DNA of 64,000 nt. It comes from Streptomyces sp. CC53. Lineage in GTDB: Bacteria > Actinomycetota > Actinomycetes > Streptomycetales > Streptomycetaceae. Below the pieces are notes generated by a model, which had not been told where the DNA came from, did no database searches, and worked only from the letters and a program-made list of their open reading frames with translations. Location: the NCBI RefSeq assembly GCF_001865245.1, contig NZ_MKXB01000194.1, positions 62,001-126,000 on the forward strand. The letters run 5' to 3'. Within the stretch, counting starts at the first letter, position 1. Each line of letters begins with the position of its first letter. Below are positions 1 through 8,827 of this stretch, piece by piece. Made by a program: the position numbers and the translations under genes.

Positions 1-110
1 TGGTGCGGCGCGCGCAGGCAGGGGACGGGCGGCAGGCACAGGTCACCGACAGCCGCCACGCGACCGGTGTGCCGGGAAGCCGGGGCACGGGCCCGCAGCA
101 GTCCGTGTAG

Positions 111-149
111 CGGCGCCCCGCCCCGCGGCGGCCGCGTGGCGGGGCGCCG
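111..149. terminator. GC-rich hairpin, probable terminator
   Basis: Perfect 12-bp inverted repeat: CGGCGCCCCGCC at 111-122 pairs with GGCGGGGCGCCG at 138-149 around a 15-nt loop. It lies about 60 bases past the stop of the minus-strand racemase-like gene, where a terminator would be expected. There is no U-tract, which is usual for Streptomyces. The rest of 1-207 shows no gene. Confidence 0.5.
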
Positions 150-207
150 GCCGTCCGCCGTGCGCCGCCCCGCCGGCCCCTCCGCTTAGCGCCGCCCCGC
201 CGGTCCG

Positions 208-1239
208 CTAGTGGTCGACGAGCCGGTCGTACTGCGTCGTCGTGTGCCGGAGGTGGGCCACGAGCTCGTCCCCCACCTTCGGCTCCTGCGCGTCCGCCGG
301 GACGAACAGGAGGGAGACCTGCATGTGCGGCGGCTCGGCGAACCAGCGCTGCTTGCCCGACCACACGAAAGGCGAAAGGTTCCGGTTGACCGTCGCCAGC
401 CCGGCTCGCGCCACGCCCTTCGCCCGGGGCATCACCCCGTGCATCGCCTTCGGTGCCTCCAGGCCCACACCGTGCGAGGTGCCGCCCGCGACCACGACCA
501 GCCAGCCGTCGGACGCGGCGCGCTGCTGCCGGTAGCCGAAACGGTCCCCCTTCGCCACGCGGGTGACGTCCAGGACGGCGCCCCGGTACTGGGTCGCCTC
601 GTGGTCACCCAGCCACAGCCGCGTGCCGATGCGGGCACGGAAGCGGGTCTGCGGGAACTGCTGCTGGAGCCGGGCCAACTCGTCGGCGCTCAGGTGGCTC
701 ACGAACATGGTGTGCAGTGGCAGCCGGGCGGCCCGCAGCCGCTCCATCCAGCCCATGACCTCCTCGACGGCGTCCGAGCCGTCGGTGCGGTCGAGCGGCA
801 GGTGAATCGCGAAGCCCTCCAGGCGGACGTCCTCGATGGCCGACTGCAGCCGGCCGAGGTCCGCCTCCGAGACGCCGTGCCGCTTCATGGAGCTCATGAC
901 CTCGATGACGACCCGCGCGCCGACCAGGGCGTGCACCCCGTCCACGGACGACACGGAGCGGACGACGCGGTCCGGCAGCGGTACGGGCTCCTCACCGCGC
1001 CGGAACGGGGTCAGGACGAGGAGGTCGCCGCCGAACCAGTCCTTCATCCGGGCCGCCTCGTAGGTGGTGCCCACGGCGAGCATGTCGGCGCCGAAGCGGT
1101 TCACCTCCTCGGCGAGCCGCTCGTGGCCGAACCCGTACCCGTTGCCCTTGCAGACGGGCACGAGCCCGGGGAACTGGTCGATCACGGACTTCTGGTGCGC
1201 CCGCCAGCGAGCGGTGTCGACGTAGAGGGAGAGCGCCAT
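208..1239 (-). CDS. Alanine-racemase-like PLP enzyme
   Basis: A 343-residue protein resembling fold-type III PLP enzymes of the alanine racemase family. Near residue 31 it has PVCKGNGYGFG, whose Lys is the expected Schiff-base residue in the TIM-barrel domain. Alanine racemase makes D-Ala for peptidoglycan. The similarity is partial, and streptomycetes carry a canonical alr elsewhere, so this may act on another amino acid or on a wall precursor. It lies 84 bases downstream of femX in the same direction, so the two are probably co-transcribed in a wall-synthesis operon. ATG start with a weak AAGGG upstream. The family call is firm; the substrate is not. Confidence 0.7.
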   Translation of the reverse strand: MALSLYVDTARWRAHQKSVIDQFPGLVPVCKGNGYGFGHERLAEEVNRFGADMLAVGTTYEAARMKDWFGGDLLVLTPFRRGEEPVPLPDRVVRSVSSVDGVHALVGARVVIEVMSSMKRHGVSEADLGRLQSAIEDVRLEGFAIHLPLDRTDGSDAVEEVMGWMERLRAARLPLHTMFVSHLSADELARLQQQFPQTRFRARIGTRLWLGDHEATQYRGAVLDVTRVAKGDRFGYRQQRAASDGWLVVVAGGTSHGVGLEAPKAMHGVMPRAKGVARAGLATVNRNLSPFVWSGKQRWFAEPPHMQVSLLFVPADAQEPKVGDELVAHLRHTTTQYDRLVDH

Positions 1240-1323
1240 GGCCGGTCCGGACCCTTTCTTCGGCGGTGAGTGAAGGTGTACGAGACGCGTACGAGCCTAC
1301 GGAACGTCGGCGCGCACGATGCG

Positions 1324-2442
1324 TCAGCGGCGGGACATGTAGATGTCGAGCGCCTTGTGCAGCAGCTTGTTCAGCGGGAAGTCCCACTCGCCGAGGTACT
1401 CGGCCGCCTCGCCGCCCGTACCGACCTTGAACTGGATCAGGCCGAAGAGGTGGTCCGTCTCGTCCAGCGAGTCGGAGATGCCCCGCAGGTCGTACACCGT
1501 CGCGCCCATCGCGTAGGCGTCGCGCAGCATCCGCCACTGCATGGCGTTCGAGGGGCGCACCTCGCGCCCGATGTTGTCGGAGGCGCCGTACGAGTACCAG
1601 ACGTGGCCGCCCACGACGAGCATGGTGGCCGCCGCCAGGTTCACGCCGTTGTGGCGGGCGAAGTACAGCCGCATGCGGTTGGGGTCCTCGTGGTTGAGAA
1701 CGGTCCACATGCGCTGGAAGTACGACAGGGGGCGCGGCCGGAACTTGTCGCGCACCGCCGTGATCTCGTAGAGGCGCTGCCACTCGCCCAGATCGTCGAA
1801 GCCGCCCTGGACGACCTCCACGCCCGCCTTCTCGGCCTTCTTGATGTTGCGGCGCCACAGCTGGTTGAAGCCCTTGAAGACGTCGTCCAGCGAGCGGTTG
1901 GCCAGCGGCACCTGGTACACGTAGCGGGGCTGCACGTCACCGAAGCCGGCGCCGCCGTCCTCGCCCTGCTGCCAGCCCATCTTGCGCAGCCGGTCGGCCA
2001 CTTCGAAGGCGCGCGGCTCGATGAACGACGCCTCGACGTCCCGCAGCCGCTTGACGTCGGGGTCCTGGATGCCCGCCTTGATCGCAGGGGCGTTCCAGCG
2101 CCGGATGACCACAGGCGGGCCCATCTTCACGGAGAACGCGCCCTGGTTCTTCAGGTGCTGCAGCATGGGCCGCAGCCACTCGTCGAGGTTCGGCGCGTAC
2201 CAGTTGATGACCGGGCCCTCGGGCAGGTAGGCCAGGTACCGCTTGATCTTGGGCAGCTGCCGGTAGAGCACGAGACCCACGCCCACCAGCTCGTCGTTCC
2301 TGTCGAACCAGCCCAGGCTCTCCGAGCGCCACTCCGTCTTCACGTCCGCCCACGCCGGCACCTGGCAGTGACTCGCCGCGGGCAGGCTCTGGATGTACGC
2401 CAGATGCTGCTCTCGGCTGATGGTCCGCAGGGTCAGGCTCAT
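1324..2442 (-). CDS. femX: FemX-type peptidyltransferase (FemABX family)
   Basis: A 372-residue FemABX protein with the family's double GNAT-like fold; conserved stretches include LPEGPVINWYAPN and WYSYGASDNIGREVRPS. FemABX enzymes use aminoacyl-tRNA to attach amino acids to the lipid II stem peptide in the cytoplasm. In Streptomyces FemX adds the first glycine of the Gly bridge to LL-diaminopimelate, and the gene has this position, near rpsF, in S. coelicolor. A GAGGAG ribosome site precedes the ATG by about 8 bases. Length is normal for the family. It is the first gene of a likely two-gene unit with the racemase-like protein. Confidence 0.88.
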   Translation of the reverse strand: MSLTLRTISREQHLAYIQSLPAASHCQVPAWADVKTEWRSESLGWFDRNDELVGVGLVLYRQLPKIKRYLAYLPEGPVINWYAPNLDEWLRPMLQHLKNQGAFSVKMGPPVVIRRWNAPAIKAGIQDPDVKRLRDVEASFIEPRAFEVADRLRKMGWQQGEDGGAGFGDVQPRYVYQVPLANRSLDDVFKGFNQLWRRNIKKAEKAGVEVVQGGFDDLGEWQRLYEITAVRDKFRPRPLSYFQRMWTVLNHEDPNRMRLYFARHNGVNLAAATMLVVGGHVWYSYGASDNIGREVRPSNAMQWRMLRDAYAMGATVYDLRGISDSLDETDHLFGLIQFKVGTGGEAAEYLGEWDFPLNKLLHKALDIYMSRR

Positions 2443-2551
2443 GTGGGGCGCTCCTCGGCTGGTAAGTCCCCCATTGGTCAGGGGTTCCGGCTCTCGCGCC
2501 GAAGCCTACTGGCAGCGAGGAGCGCCCCGGAGGGGCGTACGCCCGGTGGGT

Positions 2552-2866
2552 TCAGCCGAACACGCCGCCGAAGAGCCCGCCGCGGGCCATCCCGAGGAAG
2601 AACCCGACCGCCGAGGCGCCCAAGCCCACGATGAGGAAGGTGCGTTCGCGGGTCGTCTCCGAGATGAACTGGCCGTAGGCCCCGGTGAGGATGCCGATGA
2701 GGCCGGCCCACGACGCGATGAGGTGGAGGCTGTGGAACTGTGCCGTGACGACGGCCAGCACGCCCAGGACGAGGGTCACGCCCATGAGCGTGTCCGGGAG
2801 GGGGTGCGGCTTGCCGTCCGTGGCGAAGAGGGACGAGGAGGGATGACGCTGGAACACCTGAGCCAT
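2552..2866 (-). CDS. Small conserved membrane protein
   Basis: A 104-residue protein of unknown function. It has a short polar N-terminus, then about three hydrophobic segments (near residues 27-43, 47-63 and 77-100) and a Gly-rich end. The frame is open further upstream, but the start chosen here (MAQVFQ) has an excellent AGGAGGTG ribosome site 5 bases before the ATG, and the upstream residues look non-coding. It lies between femX and rpsF and diverges from rpsF. Small membrane proteins here are common in streptomycetes, but I recognise no function. Confidence 0.72.
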   Translation of the reverse strand: MAQVFQRHPSSSLFATDGKPHPLPDTLMGVTLVLGVLAVVTAQFHSLHLIASWAGLIGILTGAYGQFISETTRERTFLIVGLGASAVGFFLGMARGGLFGGVFG

Positions 2867-2955
2867 GGGGCACCTCCTGGCTGTGCCGGAGGGCGCCGCA
2901 CTGTAGCGCCGCCCGTACCCGTTGGAGTCCAGGGTGCGGCCCCCAGCCACCGGAT

Positions 2956-2985
2956 TTCAACCGGAAGCCGGTGTGCGGGTACTCT
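2956..2985 (+). promoter_or_regulatory. Candidate promoter of the rpsF operon
   Basis: TTCAAC (2956-2961) and TACTCT (2980-2985) with an 18-base spacer resemble a housekeeping sigma promoter. The putative -10 lies inside the 13-base palindrome GGTACTCTGTACC (2978-2990). It sits about 185 bases before rpsF, between divergent genes. Read by eye only. Confidence 0.3.
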
Positions 2986-3170
2986 GTACCGTCTGCACAG
3001 GTGTCTGCCCATGCCCGGGCGCTGCCATCACGGTGAGTGACGGGATCCCCTCCCGGGTCGACGCTGACGGTCACGCGGCTGTCGGCGGGGACGGATACCG
3101 TTCGAACGCATCACGACCCTCCTGCCACGGAACGACCGTGGCCGCTGAGTCCAAAGGAGGTGGGTTCCAC

Positions 3171-3461
3171 ATGCGTCACTACGAGGTGATGGTCATCCTC
3201 GACCCCGATCTTGAGGAGCGCGCTGTCTCCCCGCTGATCGAGAGCTTCCTCTCCGTCGTCCGCGAGGGCAGCGGCAAGGTCGAGAAGGTCGACACCTGGG
3301 GCCGTCGTCGTCTCGCTTACGAGATCAAGAAGAAGCCCGAGGGCATCTACTCGGTCATCGACATGCAGGCCGAGCCTGCGGTCGTCAAGGAGCTCGACCG
3401 CCAGATGAACCTGAACGAGTCGGTCCTCCGGACCAAGGTGCTCCGTCCCGAGACCCACTGA
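3171..3461 (+). CDS. rpsF: 30S ribosomal protein S6
   Basis: A 96-residue bS6 protein, normal length, with the ferredoxin-like fold signature [12 protein letters not shown] at the start and the conserved [12 protein letters not shown] near the end. S6 binds with S18 to the platform of the 30S subunit. The ATG follows AAAGGAGGTGG at a spacing of about 7, which fixes the start; upstream codons in the same frame are not coding. It is the first gene of the rpsF-ssb-rpsR-rplI operon found across actinobacteria. Confidence 0.98.
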   Translation: MRHYEVMVILDPDLEERAVSPLIESFLSVVREGSGKVEKVDTWGRRRLAYEIKKKPEGIYSVIDMQAEPAVVKELDRQMNLNESVLRTKVLRPETH

Positions 3462-3534
3462 GCTTTCCGCTCACAGGTCATCGGGTCCGAGTAGCAGCAA
3501 GCAGCCAGCAGCAATCCCGCCGAGAGGTTCATCC

Positions 3535-4107
3535 ATGGCAGGCGAGACCGTCATCACGGTCGTCGGCAACCTGGTCGACGACCCCGAGCTGCGCTTCACG
3601 GCGTCCGGTGCGGCAGTCGCGAAGTTCCGCGTCGCGTCGACTCCCCGCACCTTCGACCGCCAGACCAACGAGTGGAAGGACGGCGAGAGCCTGTTCCTCA
3701 CCTGCTCGGTCTGGCGCCAGGCGGCGGAGAACGTCGCCGAGTCGCTTCAGAAGGGCATGCGCGTCGTCGTGCAGGGCCGACTGAAGCAGCGGTCCTACGA
3801 CGACCGCGAGGGCGTCAAGCGCACGGTCTTCGAGCTGGACGTCGAGGAAGTCGGCCCGAGCCTCCGCAACGCCACGGCCAAGGTCACCAGGACCACCGGC
3901 CGCGGCGGGCAGGGCGGCTACGGCGGCGGCCAGCAGGCGGACGGCGGCCCCTGGGCCGGCGGCCAGCAGGCTCCCCAGGGCGGCGGCGGTCCCGCCGGCG
4001 ACCCGTGGGGCAGCAGCCAGCCGTCGGGCGGCCCGCAGGGCGGCCAGAGCTCCGGTTGGGGCGGCGGCGGCAGCGGCGGCGGCTACTCGGACGAGCCCCC
4101 TTTCTAG
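3535..4107 (+). CDS. ssb: Single-stranded DNA-binding protein
   Basis: A 190-residue SSB. The OB fold spans roughly residues 1-115 ([10 protein letters not shown] at the start), followed by a Gly/Gln/Pro-rich flexible linker (about 120-183) and the acidic tip DEPPF that recruits replication and repair partners. It coats single-stranded DNA at forks. GAGAGG precedes the ATG. Its place between rpsF and rpsR marks it as the essential housekeeping copy; streptomycetes usually carry a second ssb elsewhere. The linker is encoded by a very GC-rich, nearly repetitive tract. Confidence 0.97.
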   Translation: MAGETVITVVGNLVDDPELRFTASGAAVAKFRVASTPRTFDRQTNEWKDGESLFLTCSVWRQAAENVAESLQKGMRVVVQGRLKQRSYDDREGVKRTVFELDVEEVGPSLRNATAKVTRTTGRGGQGGYGGGQQADGGPWAGGQQAPQGGGGPAGDPWGSSQPSGGPQGGQSSGWGGGGSGGGYSDEPPF

Positions 4108-4167
4108 GAGCCCAGCGCTCCCGGGGGTAGCTCGTACCCCACTTCTTGATCACACAGGAGAAACACC

Positions 4168-4404
4168 ATGGCGAAGCCGCCTGTGCGCAAGCCCAAGAAG
4201 AAGGTTTGCGCGTTCTGCAAGGACAAGGTCACGTACGTGGACTACAAGGACACGAACATGCTGCGGAAGTTCATTTCCGACCGCGGCAAGATCCGTGCCC
4301 GCCGCGTGACCGGCAACTGCACGCAGCACCAGCGTGACGTCGCCACGGCCGTCAAGAACAGCCGTGAGATGGCGCTGCTGCCCTACACGTCCACCGCGCG
4401 CTAA
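4168..4404 (+). CDS. rpsR: 30S ribosomal protein S18
   Basis: A 78-residue bS18, the S6 partner in the 30S platform. It keeps CAFC (Cys14 and Cys17) and a third Cys at NCTQHQ, so it looks like the zinc-binding (C+) version; zinc-independent paralogues elsewhere in streptomycete genomes lack these residues. GGAG lies 9 bases before the ATG. It is 60 bases after ssb and 17 bases before rplI, in one operon. Confidence 0.97.
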   Translation: MAKPPVRKPKKKVCAFCKDKVTYVDYKDTNMLRKFISDRGKIRARRVTGNCTQHQRDVATAVKNSREMALLPYTSTAR

Positions 4405-4421
4405 GGAAGGGTGACTTACAG

Positions 4422-4868
4422 ATGAAGATCATCCTCACCCACGAGGTCTCCGGCCTCGGCGCTGCCGGCGACGTCGTCGACGTCAAGGACGGTTACGCCC
4501 GCAACTACCTGGTCCCGCGCGGTTTCGCGATCCGCTGGACCAAGGGCGGCGAGAAGGACGTGGCGCAGATCCGCCGCGCCCGCAAGATCCGCGAGATCGC
4601 GACCATCGAGCAGGCCAACCAGATCAAGGCCCAGCTCGAAGGCGTGAAGGTGCGTCTGGCCGTCCGCTCGGGCGACACCGGCCGCCTCTTCGGCTCCGTC
4701 ACGCCGGCCGACATCGCTTCGGCGATCAAGGCTGCGGGTGGCCCGGACGTCGACAAGCGCCGTGTCGAGCTCGGTGCGCCGATCAAGAGCCTGGGCGCGC
4801 ACCAGGTCTCCGTGCGTCTGCACCCCGAGGTTGCTGCCAACCTCGGCGTCGAGGTCGTCGCTGCCTGA
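4422..4868 (+). CDS. rplI: 50S ribosomal protein L9
   Basis: A 148-residue bL9 with the N-terminal rRNA-binding domain ([18 protein letters not shown] and the conserved [11 protein letters not shown]), a long connecting helix and the C-terminal domain ending near residue 148. AAGGAAGGG precedes the ATG. It is the last gene of the operon and is followed 27 bases later by a strong hairpin terminator and two parS sites. Confidence 0.98.
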   Translation: MKIILTHEVSGLGAAGDVVDVKDGYARNYLVPRGFAIRWTKGGEKDVAQIRRARKIREIATIEQANQIKAQLEGVKVRLAVRSGDTGRLFGSVTPADIASAIKAAGGPDVDKRRVELGAPIKSLGAHQVSVRLHPEVAANLGVEVVAA

Positions 4869-4894
4869 GTGACGCTTCAGCAGCGCTGAGCACA

Positions 4895-4930
4895 ACGAAG
4901 GGCCGTACCTGTCCAGGTACGGCCCTTCGT
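4895..4930 (+). terminator. Terminator of the rpsF-rplI operon
   Basis: Perfect 17-bp inverted repeat with only two bases between the arms: ACGAAGGGCCGTACCTG (4895-4911) and its complement at 4914-4930. The transcript would form a very stable hairpin directly after rplI. Its right end is three bases from a parS palindrome. Confidence 0.9.
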
Positions 4931-4933
4931 CAT

Positions 4934-4947
4934 GTTTCACGTGAAAC
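4934..4947. promoter_or_regulatory. parS: parS site 1
   Basis: Perfect 14-bp palindrome GTTTCACGTGAAAC, the ParB-binding site that organises the origin region during Streptomyces sporulation septation. It lies between rplI and the MATE gene, 3 bases past the terminator. Confidence 0.95.
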
Positions 4948-4967
4948 AGGCGTAGGCCACAGCGGCG

Positions 4968-4981
4968 GTTTCACGTGAAAC
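4968..4981. promoter_or_regulatory. parS: parS site 2
   Basis: A second perfect GTTTCACGTGAAAC, 34 bases centre to centre from site 1 (about three helical turns), so both face the same side of the DNA. It is 17 bases from the stop of the convergent MATE gene. Confidence 0.95.
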
Positions 4982-4998
4982 GTCGTGGCGTCGTCGGA

Positions 4999-6336
4999 TC
5001 AGCGGGTGGCGCCGGTGACGATCCAGCGGCCTGAGCGGCTCCGGAGCCAGAGCGTCAGCATGCGGACGGCCATCATCAGGGTCATGGCCCACCACAGGGC
5101 CGTCAGCCCTCCGCCCAGCGCCGGAACGAGGAGGGCGGCCGGAGTGAAGGCAGCCAGGGTCACCACCATGGCGCCCGCCAGGTACGGCCCGTCCCCCGCG
5201 CCCATCAGCACGCCATCGAGCACGAAGACGACTCCGGCGATCGGCTGCGACAGTGCGACGACCAGGAGCGCGGGCAGCAGAGTGCCGTGAACGGCTGCGT
5301 CGCTGGTGAAGAGCGGGATGAACAACGGCCGGGCAGCGATGACGAGGAGACCCAGGACGACCCCCGAGGCGATGCCCCACTGGACCATGCGGCGGCAGGC
5401 GGCGCGGGCGCCCTCGACGTCACCGGCGCCGAGATACCGCCCGATGATGGCTTGCCCGGCAATGGCGATGGCATCCAGCGCGAACGCCAGCAGACTCCAC
5501 AGCGACAGAATGATCTGATGGGCGGCTGCCTCGGTGTCGCCGAGCCGAGCCGCGATGGCGGTGGCGATCAGCAGGACGGCACGGAGCGAGACCGTGCGGA
5601 TGAGCAGCGGTACACCGGCCTGGGCGCTGGCTCGGATGCCGGCGGCATCCGGTCGCAGGGACGCGCCGTGGCGCCGGGCTCCCTTGAGTACCACTGTGAG
5701 ATAGGCCGCCGCCATACCGCACTGAGCGATCACCGTGCCCCAGGCGGAACCGGCGACGCCGAGTCCCGCTCCGTACACGAGGACCACGTTGAGCAGCGCG
5801 TTGGCTCCGAAGCCGGCGATCGCGACATAGAGGGGAGTCCGGGTGTTCTGCAAGCCGCGCAGCACACCCGTTGCGGCGAGCACGACGAGCATCGCCGGAA
5901 TGCCGAGGCTGGAGATGCGCAGGTAGGTCACGGCGTGCGGGGCTGCCGTGGTCGAGGCCCCGAACGCCTCGACGACCCAGGAGGCCGTGGGCAGGGTGAA
6001 GGCGACGACGGTGAGGCCGAGGAAGAAGGCGAGCCAGATGCCGTCCATGCCCTGACGAAGTGCCGCCGGGAGGTCGTCGGCTCCGACGAGCCGGGCCACC
6101 GCCGCCGTGGTGGCGTAGGCAAGGAACACGAAGATGCTCACGGCGGTGGACAACAGGGCTGCCGCGACTCCGAGGCCGGCCAGTTGGGCCGTGCCCAGAT
6201 GACCGATGATGGCGCTGTCGGCGAGGACGAAGAGCGGCTCGGCGACGAGGGCCCCGAAGGCGGGGAGGGCGAGGGCGATGATCTCGCGGTCATGCTGGCG
6301 CCGGGTGCGCGGCGGGGCCGGGGGAGCCTGGGTCAT
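4999..6336 (-). CDS. MATE family efflux transporter (DinF-like)
   Basis: A 445-residue inner-membrane protein with about 12 hydrophobic segments in two six-helix halves, typical of MATE cation-coupled multidrug exporters; it includes FGALVAEPLFVLADSAIIGH near the start. Such proteins expel cationic compounds using a Na+ or H+ gradient; the substrate is unknown. The frame extends 19 codons upstream, but the start taken here (MTQAPP) begins the family-like sequence. The ribosome site is weak (GGGCAG). The gene is divergent from dnaB and convergent with rplI, the usual streptomycete order. Confidence 0.88.
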   Translation of the reverse strand: MTQAPPAPPRTRRQHDREIIALALPAFGALVAEPLFVLADSAIIGHLGTAQLAGLGVAAALLSTAVSIFVFLAYATTAAVARLVGADDLPAALRQGMDGIWLAFFLGLTVVAFTLPTASWVVEAFGASTTAAPHAVTYLRISSLGIPAMLVVLAATGVLRGLQNTRTPLYVAIAGFGANALLNVVLVYGAGLGVAGSAWGTVIAQCGMAAAYLTVVLKGARRHGASLRPDAAGIRASAQAGVPLLIRTVSLRAVLLIATAIAARLGDTEAAAHQIILSLWSLLAFALDAIAIAGQAIIGRYLGAGDVEGARAACRRMVQWGIASGVVLGLLVIAARPLFIPLFTSDAAVHGTLLPALLVVALSQPIAGVVFVLDGVLMGAGDGPYLAGAMVVTLAAFTPAALLVPALGGGLTALWWAMTLMMAVRMLTLWLRSRSGRWIVTGATR

Positions 6337-6348
6337 CTGCCCAATGTA

Positions 6349-6611
6349 ATGTCCACAGGTAATGGATGCAATGCACTGCTGATCCTTACGCATGCGTCCC
6401 TCGTCACGGCTCGGGGGAGGACGTTGCGCCGAACTCGCGCTGCCGGGGGAAGTTTTTCTCCCCCACAGCCCGTGGAAGGAAAGTGCCCAGGTCAGGAGTG
6501 GTTCTGCGGTGGGCGTATGAGTTTGTCCACACCGCTTTCCCCTGGTCCGTGCACAGGATCGCCCGGGTTCTCCACAGCATTGGGCTGTTCATGCACAGGC
6601 CCTGTGGATAA
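6349..6611. promoter_or_regulatory. DnaA-box cluster upstream of dnaB
   Basis: Four DnaA-box-like 9-mers in the 372-base gap between the MATE gene and dnaB: ATGTCCACA (6349-6357, one mismatch), TTGTCCACA (6523-6531, perfect for Streptomyces), TTCTCCACA (6568-6576, one mismatch) and TGTGGATAA (6603-6611, the reverse of TTATCCACA). Literature on S. coelicolor describes DnaA-binding clusters outside oriC, one of them (H24) in this neighbourhood. No other gene is visible in the gap. Confidence 0.7.
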
Positions 6612-6708
6612 CCAGATTGGCTGACGCCCCCGGGGGGCCTACCGTTATGCGGCGCCCGAGTGGGCGGCATGGCAAGGTCCGCCGGTGCGGACGGGAGGAG
6701 GTGGGCCG

Positions 6709-8235
6709 GTGAGCATCCCCGAGCCCTTGGACGACCCCTGGACCGACAGCGGGCCGAGCGACCGTCTTCCCGTCTCCCGCCGGCACGGTGACGGGGTGTC
6801 CGGAGAGGGCCGTGGAGGGTCCCGCGGCGGCCGCGGCCGGGGCCGGGGGCGCGAGGAGCAGCACGAGCGGGGTGGCGACGGAGCGGCCCCCTGGGACACC
6901 GGCGCGGCGGGCTTCGAGCGCGTCCCGCCGCAGGACCTGGACGCCGAGCAGTCCGTGCTGGGCGGCATGCTGCTCTCCAAGGACGCCATCGCCGAGGTCG
7001 TCGAGGTCATCAAGAGCCAGGACTTCTACCGGCCCGCCCACGAGACGATCTACCAGGCGATCCTCGACCTGTACGCCAAGGGCGAGCCCGCCGACCCCAT
7101 CACGGTGGCCGCCGAGCTGACCAAGCGCGGCGAGATCACCCGGGTGGGCGGCGCTCCGTACCTGCACACGCTGGTGCAGACCGTACCGACGGCGGCCAAC
7201 GCCGCGTACTACGCGGAGATCGTCCACGAGCGGGCCGTGCTCCGCCGCCTCGTGGAGGCGGGCACCAAGATCACGCAGATGGGCTACGCCGCCGACGGAG
7301 ACGTCGACGAGATCGTGAACCAGGCGCAGGCGGAGATCTACGCCGTCACGGAGCAGCGCACCAGCGAGGACTACCTGCCGCTCGGCGACATCATGGAGGG
7401 GGCACTCGACGAGATCGAGGCGATCGGCTCCCGCAGCGGCGAGATGACGGGCGTCCCGACCGGTTTCTCGGACTTCGACGCACTGACGAACGGCCTGCAC
7501 CCGGGTCAGATGATCGTCATCGCGGCCCGTCCCGCCATGGGCAAGTCCACGTTGGCCCTGGACTTCGCCCGCGCCTGCTCCATCAAGAACAACCTGCCGA
7601 GCGTCATCTTCTCCCTGGAGATGGGGCGCAACGAGATCGCGATGCGCCTGCTGTCCGCAGAGGCCAGGGTCGCACTGCACCACATGCGCTCGGGGACGAT
7701 GACGGACGAGGACTGGACCCGGCTGGCCCGTCGGATGCCGGACGTCTCCCAGGCGCCGCTCTACATCGACGACTCCCCCAACCTGTCGATGATGGAGATC
7801 CGGGCGAAGTGCCGCCGTCTGAAGCAGCGCAACAACCTGAAGCTCGTCGTCATCGACTACCTCCAGCTCATGCAGTCCGGCGGCTCCCGACGGGCCGAGA
7901 GCCGGCAGCAGGAGGTCTCCGACATGTCGCGAAACCTCAAGCTGCTGGCCAAGGAGCTGGAGCTCCCGGTCATCGCCCTGTCGCAGCTGAACCGTGGTCC
8001 CGAGCAGCGCACCGACAAGAAGCCCATGGTGTCGGACCTGCGCGAATCCGGTTCCATCGAGCAGGACGCGGACATGGTCATCCTGCTGCACCGCGAGGAC
8101 GCGTACGAGAAGGAGTCCCCTCGCGCCGGTGAGGCCGACCTGATCGTCGCGAAGCACCGTAACGGCCCCACGGCGACCATCACGGTCGCCTTCCAGGGCC
8201 ACTACTCCCGCTTCGTCGACATGGCCCAGACCTGA
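6709..8235 (+). CDS. dnaB: Replicative DNA helicase DnaB
   Basis: A 508-residue hexameric 5'-3' helicase of the replication fork. It has an unusual Gly/Arg-rich extension (about residues 1-70), then the N-terminal primase-interacting domain (PPQDLDAEQSVLGGMLLS) and the RecA-like domain with Walker A ARPAMGKST near residue 280, Walker B VVIDYLQLM, and the arginine-finger region at the C-terminus. The GTG at 6709 is chosen because GGGAGGAGG lies 8 bases upstream; an ATG eight codons earlier lacks a site. Unlike many actinobacterial dnaB genes it has no intein. Boxes for DnaA lie just upstream. Confidence 0.97.
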   Translation: MSIPEPLDDPWTDSGPSDRLPVSRRHGDGVSGEGRGGSRGGRGRGRGREEQHERGGDGAAPWDTGAAGFERVPPQDLDAEQSVLGGMLLSKDAIAEVVEVIKSQDFYRPAHETIYQAILDLYAKGEPADPITVAAELTKRGEITRVGGAPYLHTLVQTVPTAANAAYYAEIVHERAVLRRLVEAGTKITQMGYAADGDVDEIVNQAQAEIYAVTEQRTSEDYLPLGDIMEGALDEIEAIGSRSGEMTGVPTGFSDFDALTNGLHPGQMIVIAARPAMGKSTLALDFARACSIKNNLPSVIFSLEMGRNEIAMRLLSAEARVALHHMRSGTMTDEDWTRLARRMPDVSQAPLYIDDSPNLSMMEIRAKCRRLKQRNNLKLVVIDYLQLMQSGGSRRAESRQQEVSDMSRNLKLLAKELELPVIALSQLNRGPEQRTDKKPMVSDLRESGSIEQDADMVILLHREDAYEKESPRAGEADLIVAKHRNGPTATITVAFQGHYSRFVDMAQT

Positions 8236-8485
8236 CCGGCCCGTTGGAGGGTCTCAGATCGCGTGGCACAGCCTCAGGCTCTATGGCACATCGGCGGCAA
8301 GCATGTCGCCTTCGTGGGACTTGCTGGTGTCCTGTCTTCATGAACGATCTGGCACCCCGGCAGGCCATGCGCTCGTCTATCTGACAGACGCGACGAGACA
8401 GGACAGCTGGTCGGGTTCTCACCCTTTCAGGCGACGGGGCTCCGGCTCGCTCCGCCCGTCAGTGCCCGGCTCACATCAAGTCGCG

Positions 8486-8698
8486 TCACGGGCGCTGGCG
8501 CCTCGTCTCGTACCTGGTCAGAACCACGCCGCAGGGAAGCGTCCGTGTCTCCACCAGGTGCAGGTTCACCCAGCTGTCCAGCGTGGTGAAGAACGGCGTG
8601 CCGCCGCCCACCAGGACCGGCGCCGTGGCTAGCACGTACTCGTCAATCAGCCAGGCCCGCATGGCCGCTCCCGCGAGCATCGCGCCGCCGATGTCCAT
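8486..8698 (-). pseudogene. Remnant of a dihydrofolate-reductase/RibD-fold protein
   Basis: A C-terminal fragment of about 70 residues (IGGAMLAGAAM, IDEYVLATAPVLVGGGTPFF, VVLTRYETRR) that matches the end of the DHFR/RibD C-terminal superfamily common in streptomycetes. The N-terminal half with the NADPH and substrate site is absent. The frame stays open upstream past 8790 but shows no further family sequence there and runs into the opposing DIP1984 gene's leader. I read it as a decayed gene. The 250 bases between dnaB and this fragment hold no convincing gene. Confidence 0.6.
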
Positions 8699-8827
8699 CG
8701 GGCCGCCCCTTCGCGTCCGTTCCAGCTCCCTCAGCTGTTCGGAGCTCCAGTGGCTCAGAAACCAGATGCGGATCAGCGGGGTCGCGTTCGATACTCGTGC
8801 GAGCTCACGGAGGGGGAGGCGGAGACG

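Noticed and set aside
8180-8422. 80-codon minus-strand frame after dnaB
   Set aside because: Cys/Arg-rich, overlaps the dnaB end, no ribosome site and no family match.
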